Shown here: positions 1 through 11,187 of the stretch, piece after piece
How the letters are laid out: the number at the start of each line of letters is the position of its first letter
Numbering within the stretch: the first letter of the stretch is position 1
NCBI GenBank assembly: GCA_964036295.1
Contig: OZ038462.1
Location: 4,673,767-4,737,766, forward strand
From: Plumapathes pennacea
Lineage: Eukaryota; Cnidaria; Anthozoa; Antipatharia; Myriopathidae
Length of the DNA stretch: 64,000 nucleotides
Direction of reading: 5' to 3'
Position numbers and translations under genes: made by a program
The notes under the pieces: model-generated
What the model was told of the DNA's origin: nothing
Seen by the model: only the letters and a program-made list of their open reading frames with translations
Databases searched by the model: none

Positions 1-60
1 ATCATCATCAACAACAACAACAACAACAACAACAGCAACAACAACAACAGCATCATTGTC
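1..60. repeat. CAA/CAG-type trinucleotide repeat
   Basis: Imperfect (CAA)n/(CAG)n tract at the very edge of the window, ending in CATCATTGTCATCA. It lies upstream of the first visible exon and is probably intronic. Confidence 0.8.
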
Positions 61-135
61 ATCAATCTTTTGCTATTGAATCCGGATTTTGTGTGGGTTT
101 TCAAATGATCAAATTGAATTGCTTATAAATTCCAG

Positions 136-920
136 ATCGCGTGGTCGGAAGGAAGGCGAACAGAGGAGGCTGTCAACGCAATTGTCCAAAAAATTAAAAA
201 CCAGGTTAGCCATTTGACGCACTCATTGTACCTCGTGCGGCGCAAAGTGAATTTGTCATAATGGACACCTGACTGCAGTGAGACGAAGTAGATCACATAT
301 CAACACGTATATGTGGTATGCATGCTCAGTTGAGTTCAGGAACTTTTACGCTTACTTATGACGTTAATACTTAAGAAATATATAACTCATCACCGTGTAA
401 TATAGCCTCATCTAAACACGCGGGAAGTTGGGAGAACACGAGAGTAGCGTAAGGAAACCACGAGGCCGCCGTGTTTAGATGAGGCTATATTACACGCGGG
501 AACACGTTATATATTTCTTTTATAAAATAATTAGTCAAGTAAAAAACATCGCGTATCGCGTCAGCGTGTAATATACTCTCATCTAACACGGTTATTTAAC
601 CAATCAGGGCGCGCTTAGTATCATAGTTATTTTATAAATTGTAATAGCCAGGAAGACAATTTCAAATCGTGCATGCAAACTATCAATTACTTCTCTCTTT
701 TCAGATGATCGCCGATTGGAAAGGTTTGAGAAGGTCTTTCAAGAAAGTAGACATAAGTGGCGATGGCTTTCTCTCCGTGGCAGAGTTTAAGGGAACTCTG
801 AGCACGTTTCACTTCCCGCTGGATGACGAGGACTTTTATCACATCTTGTCCGCGTTTGATGTAAACCTTGACGGTCGCATCTCTTATGTGGAGTTCATGA
901 AACGTTCACTGGCCAACTGA
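136..920 (+). CDS. EF-hand calcium-binding protein, last two exons (partial)
   Basis: Two exons are visible: 136-204 (acceptor TTCCAG, donor CAG|GTTAGC, 23 codons, phase 0) and 705-920 (acceptor CTCTTTTCAG, stop TGA at 918-920). Together they encode the last 94 residues of a longer protein that starts outside the window. The second exon holds a pair of EF-hands: the loops DISGDGFLSVAE and DVNLDGRISYVE each have Asp at positions 1 and 5 and Glu at 12, so both should bind calcium. A short amphipathic helix (AVNAIVQKIKNQ) precedes the pair, which resembles the repeated helix plus EF-hand layout of EFCAB6-like proteins. That family name is a guess, while the EF-hand call is firm. GTG 669-671, in frame upstream of the acceptor, is intronic and not a start. 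Confidence 0.8.
371..522. repeat. Hairpin MITE in the EF-hand gene intron
   Basis: The arms 371-421 and 471-522 are inverted copies: GTGTAATATAGCCTCATC in the left arm is matched by GATGAGGCTATATTACAC in the right, and the outer AAGAAATATATAAC is matched by GTTATATATTTCTT. A diverged single arm of the same family (TGTAATATACTCTCATCTAA) follows at about 564-590. The element lies in the intron between the two EF-hand exons. Confidence 0.75.
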
Positions 921-3293
921 GCTAGCAAGGTTTCCTAAGGACAGCGCGTCCTGCGGTTGGTGTAGACGCCAGAAATTCAGCACCGAAGAAAAACACACAC
1001 GTACACGAAAAGATGGCAATCGGTTTGCCCTGAAGCCTAATCACATAGGTCCCTTAGAGCAGTTTTCGGATGAATTTCACAATTTATTTGACTTTCGCCA
1101 ATTTTGAAAAAAAGAAAAAACGTTATCGTGACTTGGTTGCTTGCGTGAGAAGTTCACAATCAATTTTGTTCCTGATTGGCCAAGATTGCTCGAAAACGTG
1201 TGTGAACCAATCCAAAACCAAAGCAATCACACGACTACTTTTGGCAGTCATCCGAAAACCGCGCAAAATGTTTTCAGAAATTTGTGTGCGCCTCGAAACA
1301 GAAAGATTGATTCTCGATGTCTTGGCATTCTCACTAACTTTGATCTAGACTTTTTTCAGGTGAAAAATATGTAAGCTCACCACTGTAGAGTGTGATTAGG
1401 GACTCAGGCGCTCGTTTTGATCAGCACTTTTAGTGCCTGAAGAAACGAACACTGGAGCACAGCAATATAGGGCACGGGTGATTTGTAAATAGACCACGTT
1501 GTGATTATTTCGTTAGCTCTGATTGGTGCATTTAAATTTCACTCTTGCTTATGATTGGTTAAGCCAACTGTCCGGTTACAGAACAAAGAAGTATCCGATT
1601 ACAGAACAATAGGTGTCCAATTAATGATTAATCGGGGGGTTTATGAACCAATCACATTCGAGGGAATTGTAATATTTATGATTAAATGACAATAATTAAT
1701 TTTGTGATGGAGAATAGTTTTGATATATAGATGCACTTGCTTGCCACTTGCTTGCCGTTATACATATTTCAGCACAGTTTTCAGTTAAAAGACGGAGAAA
1801 CTTCGGCGGATGTCGAATATTCATTTGTTCAACTGACGAACGTTCAACAGTTCTGTTGTCAAAGAGTTGTTAAATGTTGTGGATCGCTCAATCGTGCTAC
1901 ATTGGTTTCAAAGGTTATCTTGAAGAATGTTGAAAGCCAGAGCTCAAAGAGTTGTTGTTGTATGTTATTTAGGTATCGCTGGATACTAGGTACTGGTACA
2001 TTTTCGCATCCGCAGGTTGCAGCGTACACAAGAATGAACTCCCTGCAATCTGTGAATACATGTCGGTAAACACGTATGAAAGGACAGAAAGACGAATTTA
2101 CTTTCATGAACATATCTCCAGCGTTTTATAGCTGACGAATTATGGCGTTCTTAGTATTGTTCGTGATTGGAATGACCCTGGTGTTTGTTATTCTGATCGG
2201 GACTGCGTTTGAGGAGAAATTTCGACGTTTTCAAGAGGAAACATCTGATTGGCTTTCACTGGAGATATGCCCTACGAATCAGACTTTGGCGAATCTCAAC
2301 CACCATGCTTTGCGCGCTCAGTCGCCATTTTGAAGTACCTGAACTACCTCAAGCAAATTTACATTTCTATCAGGTGCTAGCATGCGTGTAGAGCATTAGA
2401 ACAAATAAAGAGTTCCCTTATGAGAATAAAATCAAGCGCGCAAAGCACTATGGTCGAGGAAGAATAAGGTGGCTACTAGGTAACGTATGATAGTTTTGAA
2501 AAGGCGTAAAGCGTGGAGTCTTCAGATCCAGAACGAGGCACTGGGAGAGAAGTCCGCAGTGCTAAGAGCGGTCTCGTTGGTGCATGCGAACCTGGTGGAT
2601 AATTAAAGAGTGTTAGCACACCGTAGCATGGCTTTATATATTATTATTATTGTTATCACTCAAAGTTGGCCCAAAATGATCAAGTCCTATATTGTAGTTA
2701 AATGAAACGAAAAAGGCGTGACTACTCGCTTATGAGTACATTCTAACAGCAGTGTTCACTTCCAATTCCTGAACTCAAATGAAACCAAAAGGTGTGACCA
2801 CTCAAATGAAAGCTCCCAATGAGTACTTTCTTTCACTGACAGTATAACTGCAGAATATTCATATCTACATTTCAGTACAGATAGTGGACGCTATCAGAAT
2901 GTAAAAACTAAATATGTAAAACCATATACACCTGACCACCTGACTCGTGAATCACTGACCATCATCATCGGCGCAAATTCGAGCAAACAGTGAATATATC
3001 AAATGTGTATGCATACGTAGCATAGTATATGTACATAAAGTAATGATCTAAAATTTGTTATATAACAAAGTCTTATCCAAGGGGGGAGGTATGGAATACA
3101 ATAATAAATACCCTTCTACCATTACCACATCTATCACCTACCTCACCCCTCCCCCCCGAATCTCAGGAATACGGGAGGTTGCTCTGAGTTTGTGCGAGAG
3201 ATCATGTTTGTCTTTAATCTTTTGTGTTTTTTTTGGTGGGGAGGGGAGTGTGCGGGGTTGGGGGGGGGGGGGGGGGGGGAGGGGATACGTATC
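921..3293. other. Intergenic region between the EF-hand gene and the first receptor gene
   Basis: No supported gene. It holds a MITE (1054-1265), several CCAAT-rich stretches typical of MITE debris (1500-1700, 2130-2330), a fragment of the dispersed 'GAAAGCTC...GAGTAC' repeat at about 2690-2830, and a run of about 19 G near 3261-3279 just downstream of the receptor stop codon. Short open frames here lack splice sites or recognisable domains. Confidence 0.6.
1054..1265. repeat. MITE, TTAGAGC family
   Basis: It begins TTAGAGCAGTTTTCGGATGA and ends with the inverted CAGTCATCCGAAAACC. The right terminus seems clipped compared with the full copy at 59301-59620. The interior is rich in CCAAT/ATTGG and AAAACCAAA blocks, as in the other copy. 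It is a non-autonomous DNA transposon; the superfamily cannot be fixed without a clear target duplication. Confidence 0.65.
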
Positions 3294-6200
3294 CTACAGC
3301 TCTGATTTATCATAAGTGTGTGTCCTAGTTCTTTTATAAAAAGGACCGGATGTTCTTTTAAACAGAGACCTGACTTCCCTGGGGCTTTTCATCATCCCCT
3401 TTCTGAGGCACGGAGGCAGCAACTTGGTAAAACCTTTGCGGAACTGGTCGCTGAGGAAGGCGTACAGCACGGGGTTGATGGCGCTGTTTGTGTACATCAG
3501 GACTTGGCAGTAGGAGAGCAGGAGGTAAAAATTTCTGACAAAAACAAAGATACTTATTATAATTTATATTCTATGGGGGGACGGAGGGTCTAAAGTTCCT
3601 GCTACCCGTACCCTTTACTGCCATTTCCCGCTCCAATAGCTCCCGGTTTCCACCCCTACATTTACCGGAAGCGACTTGGCCATTTTACCGGAAGTTTGTA
3701 GGCGCCATCTTGATCAGGCTCGAGCCCGTTGGACTGTCAACATCGTACAGCAGTAGTACAAAGAAGCCAAGATGGCGGCCATCTCTGTTAGGTGAGTCTG
3801 TGCACTTCCGAACTGAATTTCACTTGCACCCTCTTTGTTAAGAATCCGTAAAAGGGACTGTGGTGTCTAGTTTACGTCTCTTGTCCGTCTTTTTAGCGAG
3901 GCACACTCTATTAGGGGAGGGTTCGGGAAAATTTTCCTATTTATCGCTTTTGGCGCCTCATTTTCAGGCTTTGTCAAATAATGTGTGATTAGTGTGGTGT
4001 GTTTCCACGACTTAACTCAATCTTTCCTGACTTTTGCAGGGAATTACGCATGCAAACAAGGTGAGTTTGTTAAATTCGCGATCAAGCGATCACGGAATTC
4101 CCCAGTCGCATAATCCAAGCAGCGCATGCAATCAAATTGTATACAACCTCATCAATCCCCTGGGACCCTCCCTCGGGATTCTTTGTTGTGGAGCTGAATA
4201 TGGTGATAATTATAAACCCACGAAATAGGGCCTCGTGCAGTCAAGGGATAATTTTCCGTTCTGACTTCAAGCAGACCTGCAGGTCGGACGTTGCGACATC
4301 AAACGGCTCAATATAACCCCAATAATAGAAACTAAGATGTCATCACGTAAATCAGCACCCTCTTATGGAAACTGAGGCATTATGAAGGGGTAGATTAACT
4401 TTTTACTGCCATCGTTTTCATGTTCAAATGAAACTTTCAAATGTCAACAACACGACCTCTACTCCACAATAGTTTGATGACTGACTGCTGTGAGAATTGA
4501 GGCAGTCAGGTCACACCTTTGGTCACATCTTTGCATTTTTTTTTCTGCAAATAATGATCCACAGGTATTTTGACCACTTTTTGCTAGACTTTCCTGAATT
4601 TGACTTTTGTGTTTTGATGAGCTTTGAAGTTTTTTCGGACAGATTTTAGAAGCGAACAAGCAATATTATTGTTTGTTAAAGTTCAACCAACATGGCCAAC
4701 ATGGCCAACATAGAATCACATGCCTGGCTAATAATTGAGGGATTTTGGCAGTTGTACATGTAACAGAATTGAAAATTGCATGTTATCCTTTTTGAGAGTT
4801 ATTTACTGATTTTGCAATGGAATTCCCTGAGTGTGGTTTGCATGACAACTAAGTTATGTTAATAAGCTAGGCACTGCCAGGCTGCAGATACAGCCACTTC
4901 ACATTGGTGCACTTCCCAATTGTCAGGCGTGCTGATGTGAAGCAGATGCATCCGCAAGTTGAGGCAATGCTCAAGTGTTCATTATAGTTTTGGCAGAAAA
5001 TGCCTTTGAAGGAGATCTGATGACATTTTATGAGAATTGTGTAATTAACTGCCCTGTCTGTTCATTAAAGTAAATGTGAAATATGGACGAAATGAATTCT
5101 GCTCAACAATAACATGGATATTGCTATTAGAATGTACTTAATGATAGGCTTAAGGTTTTGCTTGAAAGTTTAGAAGTTTAATGTCATGCCTCAAAATGCA
5201 GATTCTCCCAACCTTTTAAGAAGAGGATGTATGACTGGTGTAGCAATAATTGATAATTTAATTATTTTTCATCTAAGTAAGCTATCAAATACCAAGTTAT
5301 TGACACTGAAAGAAAAAAATAAGTTGATCACTCTTGGGAGTGAAAGGGTTAAAACTAAAAGTTTCTAATTTGATAGTAATAAATGGACCTTACCTGTACA
5401 GTTTGCCATTTCCAAAATCGAACCACAAGAACACCACGTGATACGGCAAGAAACATATAAAATAACACGTGACCACGACGATCAACATCTTGACGACTCG
5501 GCCCTTGGCACGTGCTGACCTAAACCCCTCCTTATCCGAAGTCTTCCGTGCAATCCTGTGCAAGGCGACAACGATAAGGCCATAAAGTACTGCGATCACC
5601 GGAAGGGGAATAGCATACGTGAGACAAAATGATATGGCTGTGTATGCATACTTGACAGTTTCACCCGGCCAGCCATATTCATTGCAGGACACTTGGGAAC
5701 CATTCAGTGATTTTGTATCCATCACAAGTAACATTGGAAGTCCGACCAAAAATGCAGTCATCCATACTGCTAAGATTATGAATTTCGATTGGCGAAGGCT
5801 GATGCGAACTTTGTATGGGTATGCTATGGAACGGAATCTATCTGTAAACAAAGGAAACAAAAAAGTATGGGGAGAATGATTAGTAGTTGAAGCTGGACAA
5901 TAATTGATCATGCATTGAGCCACTTTCACAATAATGCGCAGTGGCAGAAAGTACTTTTTACTGTCCATATAAATAACAATTTTAAAGTTTCCCTGCTGAG
6001 CTTGGTTTAGTTTCTACATGATTACGTTATTAAAGGTAAATACCTATTAGAAATAGTATTTGTCACTATTAGTAAAGAATTTCGTACCCTGGGTGCCAGA
6101 AGTTTCTCGCTCTCGGAAGCTCCGGTGCGGCCGCGTAGGGCTGGGGCGAGCCGCCGCCCGTGTTTTTGCCCCCAGCCCTACGCGGCCGCACCGGAGCTTC

Positions 6201-8407
6201 CGAGAGCGAGAAACTTCTGGTAAGAATTTTGTTGAGAGAAAAAAATACTTACCTACGCTTATTGCAAATAGGGTTCCAATAGATGCCATGACAGACATTG
6301 CTTGTGTAGCGGGAATGATTTTACACATGGCGTGGCCAAATGGCCATGTTGCAAGTTCATAGTACAGGATGGTGAAAGGAATGCACAGCACGCCAACACT
6401 CAAGTCAGCCACAGCGAGGTTGGCGATCAGGTAACCTGTAACTATATTATAAAGTAACCATTTTAGACGATGCGAACTATATCTGGGGCCACCAATTCAA
6501 TAAAACATTTCCAAGTATAAAGTTTACAAGTCGGACCAATTTTCACACACGTTAATTTAAAACACAGTTTAATCCAATACTATTGCTAAATACTGTTGCC
6601 CGTAAAAGAACACGCCATCAAAGTGAGTTATTGTTGGTTGATTAATGAACATCAATATTTCAATGCAAGTTGCCTATTTCTAAGCATTGTCACTGCTGTT
6701 TTCTCATCACCAATACTTTATCATAAAAACACGCTTCTAAAACTCACAAAGTGAGTTATCCTTGCTCCCTTGTTCTTTTCCCTACGGGAGGTAGGGAAAA
6801 GAGCCTGGGTTAAAAGTCTATTTGACAGCGTTGACCTCAGCGTAATTAGGACCGGTAATAGAGTGAATAAGGTGGGATTTGAGTCGGCAAACATGAAAGG
6901 AAATGCGAGCTGACAAACGAGAAATCATTGAGCCGAGATTGAATGTCCGATATAACTGCACCAGAATCTCGTAGTATGCGAATTTCATGGTGCAATTTTC
7001 TACTGATTGGCCGGCTGTATGTAGTCCTCTAAACACCGAAGAGATTTCGTACACACTTCCTCTCATTCATTTTACTGCACCAGACTGTCCTGTCATGGTA
7101 ATATATCATATTTATCGCCGGCCTGATCTGGAAATAGCAACCCTTTTCTGGAGTGTTTGGTTGGCGGGCTGCTATAAAAACCTCCGTCTTAGGACAACTA
7201 ATCTCAACAAACGAATATTTACATTCCTGAAGATAAAAGGCGAAACTGTACCACACAATCAGGGCATTGAGAAGTTGTTATCGTGTTGAGTTCATCAGGT
7301 GCGAATCTGTTTACAACATTATCATCAGCATCAGTCGTTTGTCGAACCGGTGATTATGCTTTAACCCTCTTCACTGCGAAAACGAATTTGACTCAATTAT
7401 TAAACTGTTAAATGAAACCTAATGTTGTGACCATCAAATGAAAGCTCTCATTGAGTACATTACAAAATCAGTTGCTATGTTGTTGTTGAGAGGAATTTGG
7501 GTAATAAAAGAAATCGCTGCAAAATTACCACCTTTTTGGCACACTGCAGGAATTGTTTACATTAGAACGTTTCTAAGATCGTGTGTTAGAAATTGGTCAA
7601 CACAGAGCTGCTGAATGTACATTCGTTTGAAAGCGGTTCACAGTTATTGGCCACGACAATAGTTTAAAATTGTCATAGAGATTGTTTTCGCGGTTGTTGG
7701 CTAGCATCCGTTCTGTGTCGGCTCTTCAAAGTCGTACAAAGTGCCAAGGAAATTGTGCAAATCAATCACAACATGCCAGAGTATCGAATACAAATTATTG
7801 AAAGGACTGTCACGATATATTCAACGGATATGATTTCCATAGAAAACTTAAATAGTGCTTTTAAATCAATAGCAGAGAAATGCCTCGTAACCGTGAAGCA
7901 GTTGCGAGCAGCGCGAATAATATCCACATCATTTACATACTTCTTTATGGTACAGCGAAGCTCTCTGGCCGGACACTTTCGTAAGTGGACAGCTCTACTT
8001 ACGAACGCCTTTACGAAATCATGTTTAAACTGTAGCTCAGTAAAACGATAAAACGCTGCTTTTACATGTTCTAGTAAGCGGACAGTTCCAGTTAATATGG
8101 ACACTTTTTCTGTTTCCCAAGGTTGCCGTCCGTTTACGGGAACTGTATTTATTATCTCATCCACGATCTTAAATTTAAAAGAGAGGCTATTAAAAACAGT
8201 TCACTTACCCGTCCGTAATTCTTTCGTCCGCATCACGGTGAGTATCACAGCCACATTACCAAGTAACGTAAACACAAATATGAGTCCATACAAGATTAAG
8301 CGAAAAATATGTGAACCACGCGTTTCTTGAGCGTAAAGAACTGTTTGGGACGATGAAGGTACCGTGGTCGAAGACACCGCTATCGTCGTAAGGAAACTTT
8401 CATTCAT
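3294..8407 (-). CDS. Class A (rhodopsin-family) GPCR, neuropeptide-receptor-like, paralogue 1
   Basis: Exons on the minus strand: 8209-8407, 6253-6435, 5394-5841, 3294-3534; 1071 nt, 356 residues. The start is the MNES codon at 8407: the open frame extends upstream only through a TTG, and the paralogue at 23281 also begins MNES. It is a seven-helix plasma-membrane receptor. TM1 has the GN pair; TM2 is NLAVADL with Asp2.50; TM3 follows the Cys in AMCKIIP and ends in a DRF version of the DRY motif, split by an intron (G|AT); ECL2 has the partner Cys (VSCNEYGWP); TM6 is [10 protein letters not shown]7 is [11 protein letters not shown] (NPxxY type). The N-terminal tail is Ser/Thr-rich with an N-glycosylation site and no cleavable signal. 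The overall look is of a peptide receptor, but ligand and coupling are unknown. Intron 2 holds a perfect palindrome and intron 3 a tiny opposite-strand gene. Confidence 0.9.
3769..3780 (+). promoter_or_regulatory. YY1-type initiator over a start codon
   Basis: CAAGATGGCGGC matches the AAGATGGCGGC consensus of YY1 sites, which in animal housekeeping genes often overlap the transcription and translation start. About 170 bp of relatively GC-rich sequence precedes it (CCGGAAG twice, near 3667 and 3690, an ETS-type motif). It supports an active promoter for the small nested gene at 3772-4987. Confidence 0.5.
3772..4987 (+). CDS. Small nested three-exon gene encoding a 46-residue protein
   Basis: Proposed exons are 3772-3791 (donor AG|GTGAGT), 4040-4060 (acceptor TTTTGCAG, donor AG|GTGAGT) and 4888-4987 (acceptor GGCTGCAG, stop TAG). 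Phases 2 and 2 agree and the total is 141 nt. The product begins [14 protein letters not shown] and continues [17 protein letters not shown]..., ending KCSL. It is basic, without a membrane segment or obvious domain. The start sits in a YY1/ETS housekeeping-type promoter. A possible ATTAAA poly(A) signal lies near 5063. The whole gene is inside intron 3 of the receptor gene, on the opposite strand. I do not recognise the family; a small mitochondrial or housekeeping protein is one possibility, a non-coding transcript another. The first two exons have excellent splice sites; the third is less certain. Confidence 0.45.
5187..5353. repeat. MITE copy, 'CCCTTTCACTCCCAA' family (left end lost)
   Basis: The interior AAAATGCAGATTCTC...CAACCTTTTAAGA and the right end TTGGGAGTGAAAGGGTT match the more complete copy at 55672-55873. 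The left terminus is missing or diverged here. It lies in receptor intron 3. Single ends of the same family recur at 7363, 39059 and 61144. Confidence 0.65.
6096..6220. repeat. Perfect 51-bp GC-rich palindrome with 23-bp spacer
   Basis: Left arm 6096-6146 and right arm 6170-6220 are exact reverse complements (CCAGAAGTTTCTCGCTCTCG at one end, its complement at the other). The arms are far GC-richer than the surroundings and contain GCGGCCGC. The octamer AAGAATTT occurs at 6075-6082 and again at 6222-6229, so it may be an 8-bp target duplication of a hAT-type MITE. It ends about 30 bp from the splice donor of receptor exon 2. Confidence 0.85.
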
Positions 8408-11000
8408 TTTTGCTGCAGGAATGAAGGCCTTTTCTTTATCTTTGGCTGGGTTTCGGTCTGCCAAAGCCGTTCTTTGTCTTGTCTCGAGTATTTTGGGCGT
8501 TCAGGCTAGCGCAACCTTCAGGCCAGACCTTGCCAGAAACACTTCTGAAATTCTAGCGTCACGCGATTCATTGGATTTCCGACGTCAGTGACAGGTTCAC
8601 TCAACTGTCCCCCCTGGAAAGCTGTTTTAACTTCCTCGGCAAAACAATCGTTTGGAAATGAGTTGTTTATTCAAGTGACTTCATTCCGTATGCAAAACAT
8701 CTCAAGGAACAATTAAATGAGCAAATTGAAAGTTATTTCTTCTGCCAAATGGGTGTTTAATTGAATTAACACGCTTTGTGATAGTCGCGGGTCGGCTTGT
8801 GCAACTTTGTGAGTTGAAGTGTGAACGGATATACATCTTGTCGCCTTTCCTCGATTGGAAATTTGTAATTAGCCTAAAGTTTGCTGTGTGCATTGCGGAA
8901 ATAGAGAGGGAGGGGGAGAGTGTCAGAAATACAACATCAGATATGGGGCAGTTCTTGAATTCGCCTAAACATATTCCTCTTATTTGCATTTGTGAAACAA
9001 CGAAAGGACTTGTAATCGCATATTGAGAGGAAACTAAATTGGAGAGGCTTGCTGATGATTGGCATCCACCCGCCAGCGGTCAATGCGAGGAGGATCGTGG
9101 GCGCGAAACACTCCACGATTGAGAGACTGAGCCGAGTCCAGGAATAGGGATAATTATGCAAGCCCGAAATCTTGGTATTACAACATCATAACGAGCTCTT
9201 AATGTCTTTTATTACGTTAATAACTGGTGATATTATACAAGTTGCAATTAGGAAGATGTTTACTCAGATTACTAAACATTTTTAGGAAGGAGGCCACATA
9301 ACAAATTTAACAGGAGAAGGAATTGAAAGGCAATATGAATGATTCTCTAACCTTTGATTGACCCCTTACCTCGAGTTTTAGATCGATCTTTGAACTCTTT
9401 TTCAATGCATTTCACCCTCACGATAGGAGAGAACTTATAATAGCCGCTTGGGCCCGTTTCAAACGTCGCGTTACTGCCGTGCCGAACTCAATGCAAATTT
9501 TTAGCTCAAACAATGGATTTTGCTCATTTGCATTGAGCTCGGCACGGCCGTGGCGCAACTTGAAACGGGCTGTAGATGCACCTGCGTCCAGTCGCTTCAA
9601 CTCTTAATTTTCTTTATCGCTCATCACTAAGCTGAGGACGTAAAGTTTGTTTTAAAGAGGTTATGGTCGTTTTGAACGTTTCTGTTTTTCAGTTTGACGG
9701 ACAACTGTACGTTATTACAATACAATTTGAAGATCTTCTGGAAAATATAAATCTACTAATAATGTGTCAACCGAAAGCTTACCTACGATATGATCAAAAC
9801 CAGTCCTCACTAGTTCTCACAGTAGGAGGTTCAGTCAGTCCGACGAACTCAAAACCTTTAAGGCCTGATCTGCGTAACGCCGCAAAGACGTCCGGTGTTT
9901 AGTTCGGATGCGGCACAGGCCATATAAAGACGATGCAAGCTTGACACATCCAAATCATATCTGTAAGCCGATGCAGACTACTAGTTCTCACAAGGACTAG
10001 CATGTCATTATAATGTTCTGACTCAGTAAATTTAACTCAATACCGAGCTCGACCAACTTTTCATATAATACTGTACATTATGATTACTTAAACTTTGCTC
10101 TTCAACTGATCTCTTCACATAACTTTAGATATTAAGTGTTTACGTTTGTAAGGAATGGTATACAGGCCCAGTTTAAATTAGTATGGCTATACATCTTTGC
10201 CAGTAAACGTTTTAACTATTTACACTTGTCATCGGGTACGTACTTTCCTGTACAGGGGACAATAATCTAATAGGTGAACAGTAAGAAAACTGTTTAAAGT
10301 GCTTGTGAAAATGAATTTCTCTCTCGAAATCTAAGCACTGATCATTTCTACTCAAAGTTTTTTCTTATCCATTCACTTCCGAACATTTCTTCATTTACCG
10401 GACATACAGTAACCCGGATATAGACTCCGGCGCTTTTCACCGCTTATATGTTCTCTGTCTAAATACTAACAAGATGCTTTGAATGTGCACGTTGAGATAT
10501 TTCATTTGGATGGCCACACCGTTAGGTTTCATTTGACTATTCAAGTGGACGTGAGTCAAATTCACCGTTAGGGAGTACACCACAGAAATATGTTTTTCGA
10601 CCGTGCGGTCACTTATTTGTGAGTCAGCGGTCATTGCTCAAAACTGTTGATTCAAATGTATATTTTGTAGTTCATTGTAACGCTCGTAAAACTTCAAGAC
10701 ATAGCCAAGAAACGTATTACTGGGGAATCGATACTCAGCTATGAGTATGCATTTGTTTACAGAAATTTTGTACAAGAAAAATGCGCATGTGAAATGTTTC
10801 CTCGAATCAGAGAAAATTAGATAGTAATGGCGATGAACGCTGCCCAATGGAAGTGACGTCAAGAACGCATTTCCGAGTGAAAGGGTGAATGCAAAAAGCA
10901 TGAACTCCACTAACAACAACAACATGCGAATTGCTGTTGGAATGTGCTCTTTGCTGCACTGTAGCGCTGAAAGGCGCTAAACCTCATCAAAGTTTCACAG
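8408..11000. other. Intergenic region between the two receptor genes
   Basis: This is the 5' flank of receptor 1 and the 3' flank of receptor 2, transcribed in the same direction. It contains one palindromic MITE (9451-9571) and a diverged piece of the dispersed GTTAGGTTTCATTTGAC repeat near 10520-10580. A 95-codon open frame at 10638-10925 (-) has a hydrophobic start but no other support. Confidence 0.55.
9451..9571. repeat. Palindromic MITE, GGCCCGTTTCAAACG family
   Basis: Ends GGCCCGTTTCAAACGTCGCG and CGCAACTTGAAACGGGC are inverted. Internal arms GTGCCGAACTCAATGCAAAT and ATTTGCATTGAGCTCGGCAC enclose a short loop. The family is shared with 26166-26284 and a degenerate copy at 39317-39438. 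Confidence 0.8.
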
Positions 11001-11187
11001 CTAAAATGAAGAAACCGTCGTTCCCCTTGTGCTGATGGTGATGTTTCGACGGAGGTTTTTCCTTCTTCCTATAGCTCTCATGAAGCCGGTTTTGAACTGA
11101 TCTCCCATGAAGGCGTAAAGCAAGGGATTGGTGGCGCTGTTGAAGTACATGAGCACTTGAAAGTACGATTGCAAAAGGCCCTGATAT
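11001..11187 (-). other. Second (distal) terminal exon of receptor 2
   Basis: Acceptor CGCACTAG at 11188-11190; the exon opens with A, so AG + A restores Arg exactly as AG + G does at the proximal exon. It reads [10 protein letters not shown], then the complete TM7 core [11 protein letters not shown], then [10 protein letters not shown] and a short basic tail with Ser/Thr ([14 protein letters not shown]) and stop TAG at 11001-11003. Up to the end of helix 8 it is nearly identical to the proximal exon 11861-12065, while the tails differ. It could be a true alternative last exon or a relic of tandem duplication; the open frame, splice site and conserved protein favour use. Confidence 0.75.

Noticed and set aside
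2142-2333. 63-codon frame with a hydrophobic N-terminus
   Set aside because: ATG present but no splice sites, family or conserved motif; the sequence around it has the CCAAT-rich look of MITE debris.
8408-8464. Nineteen extra N-terminal residues on receptor 1
   Set aside because: The upstream initiator would be TTG; the ATG at 8407 matches the start of the paralogue.
10638-10925. 95-codon frame starting MLLLLVEFMLFAF
   Set aside because: A signal-like start arising from a CAACAA-type repeat (TTG codons), with no recognisable domain and no sign of splicing or a promoter.
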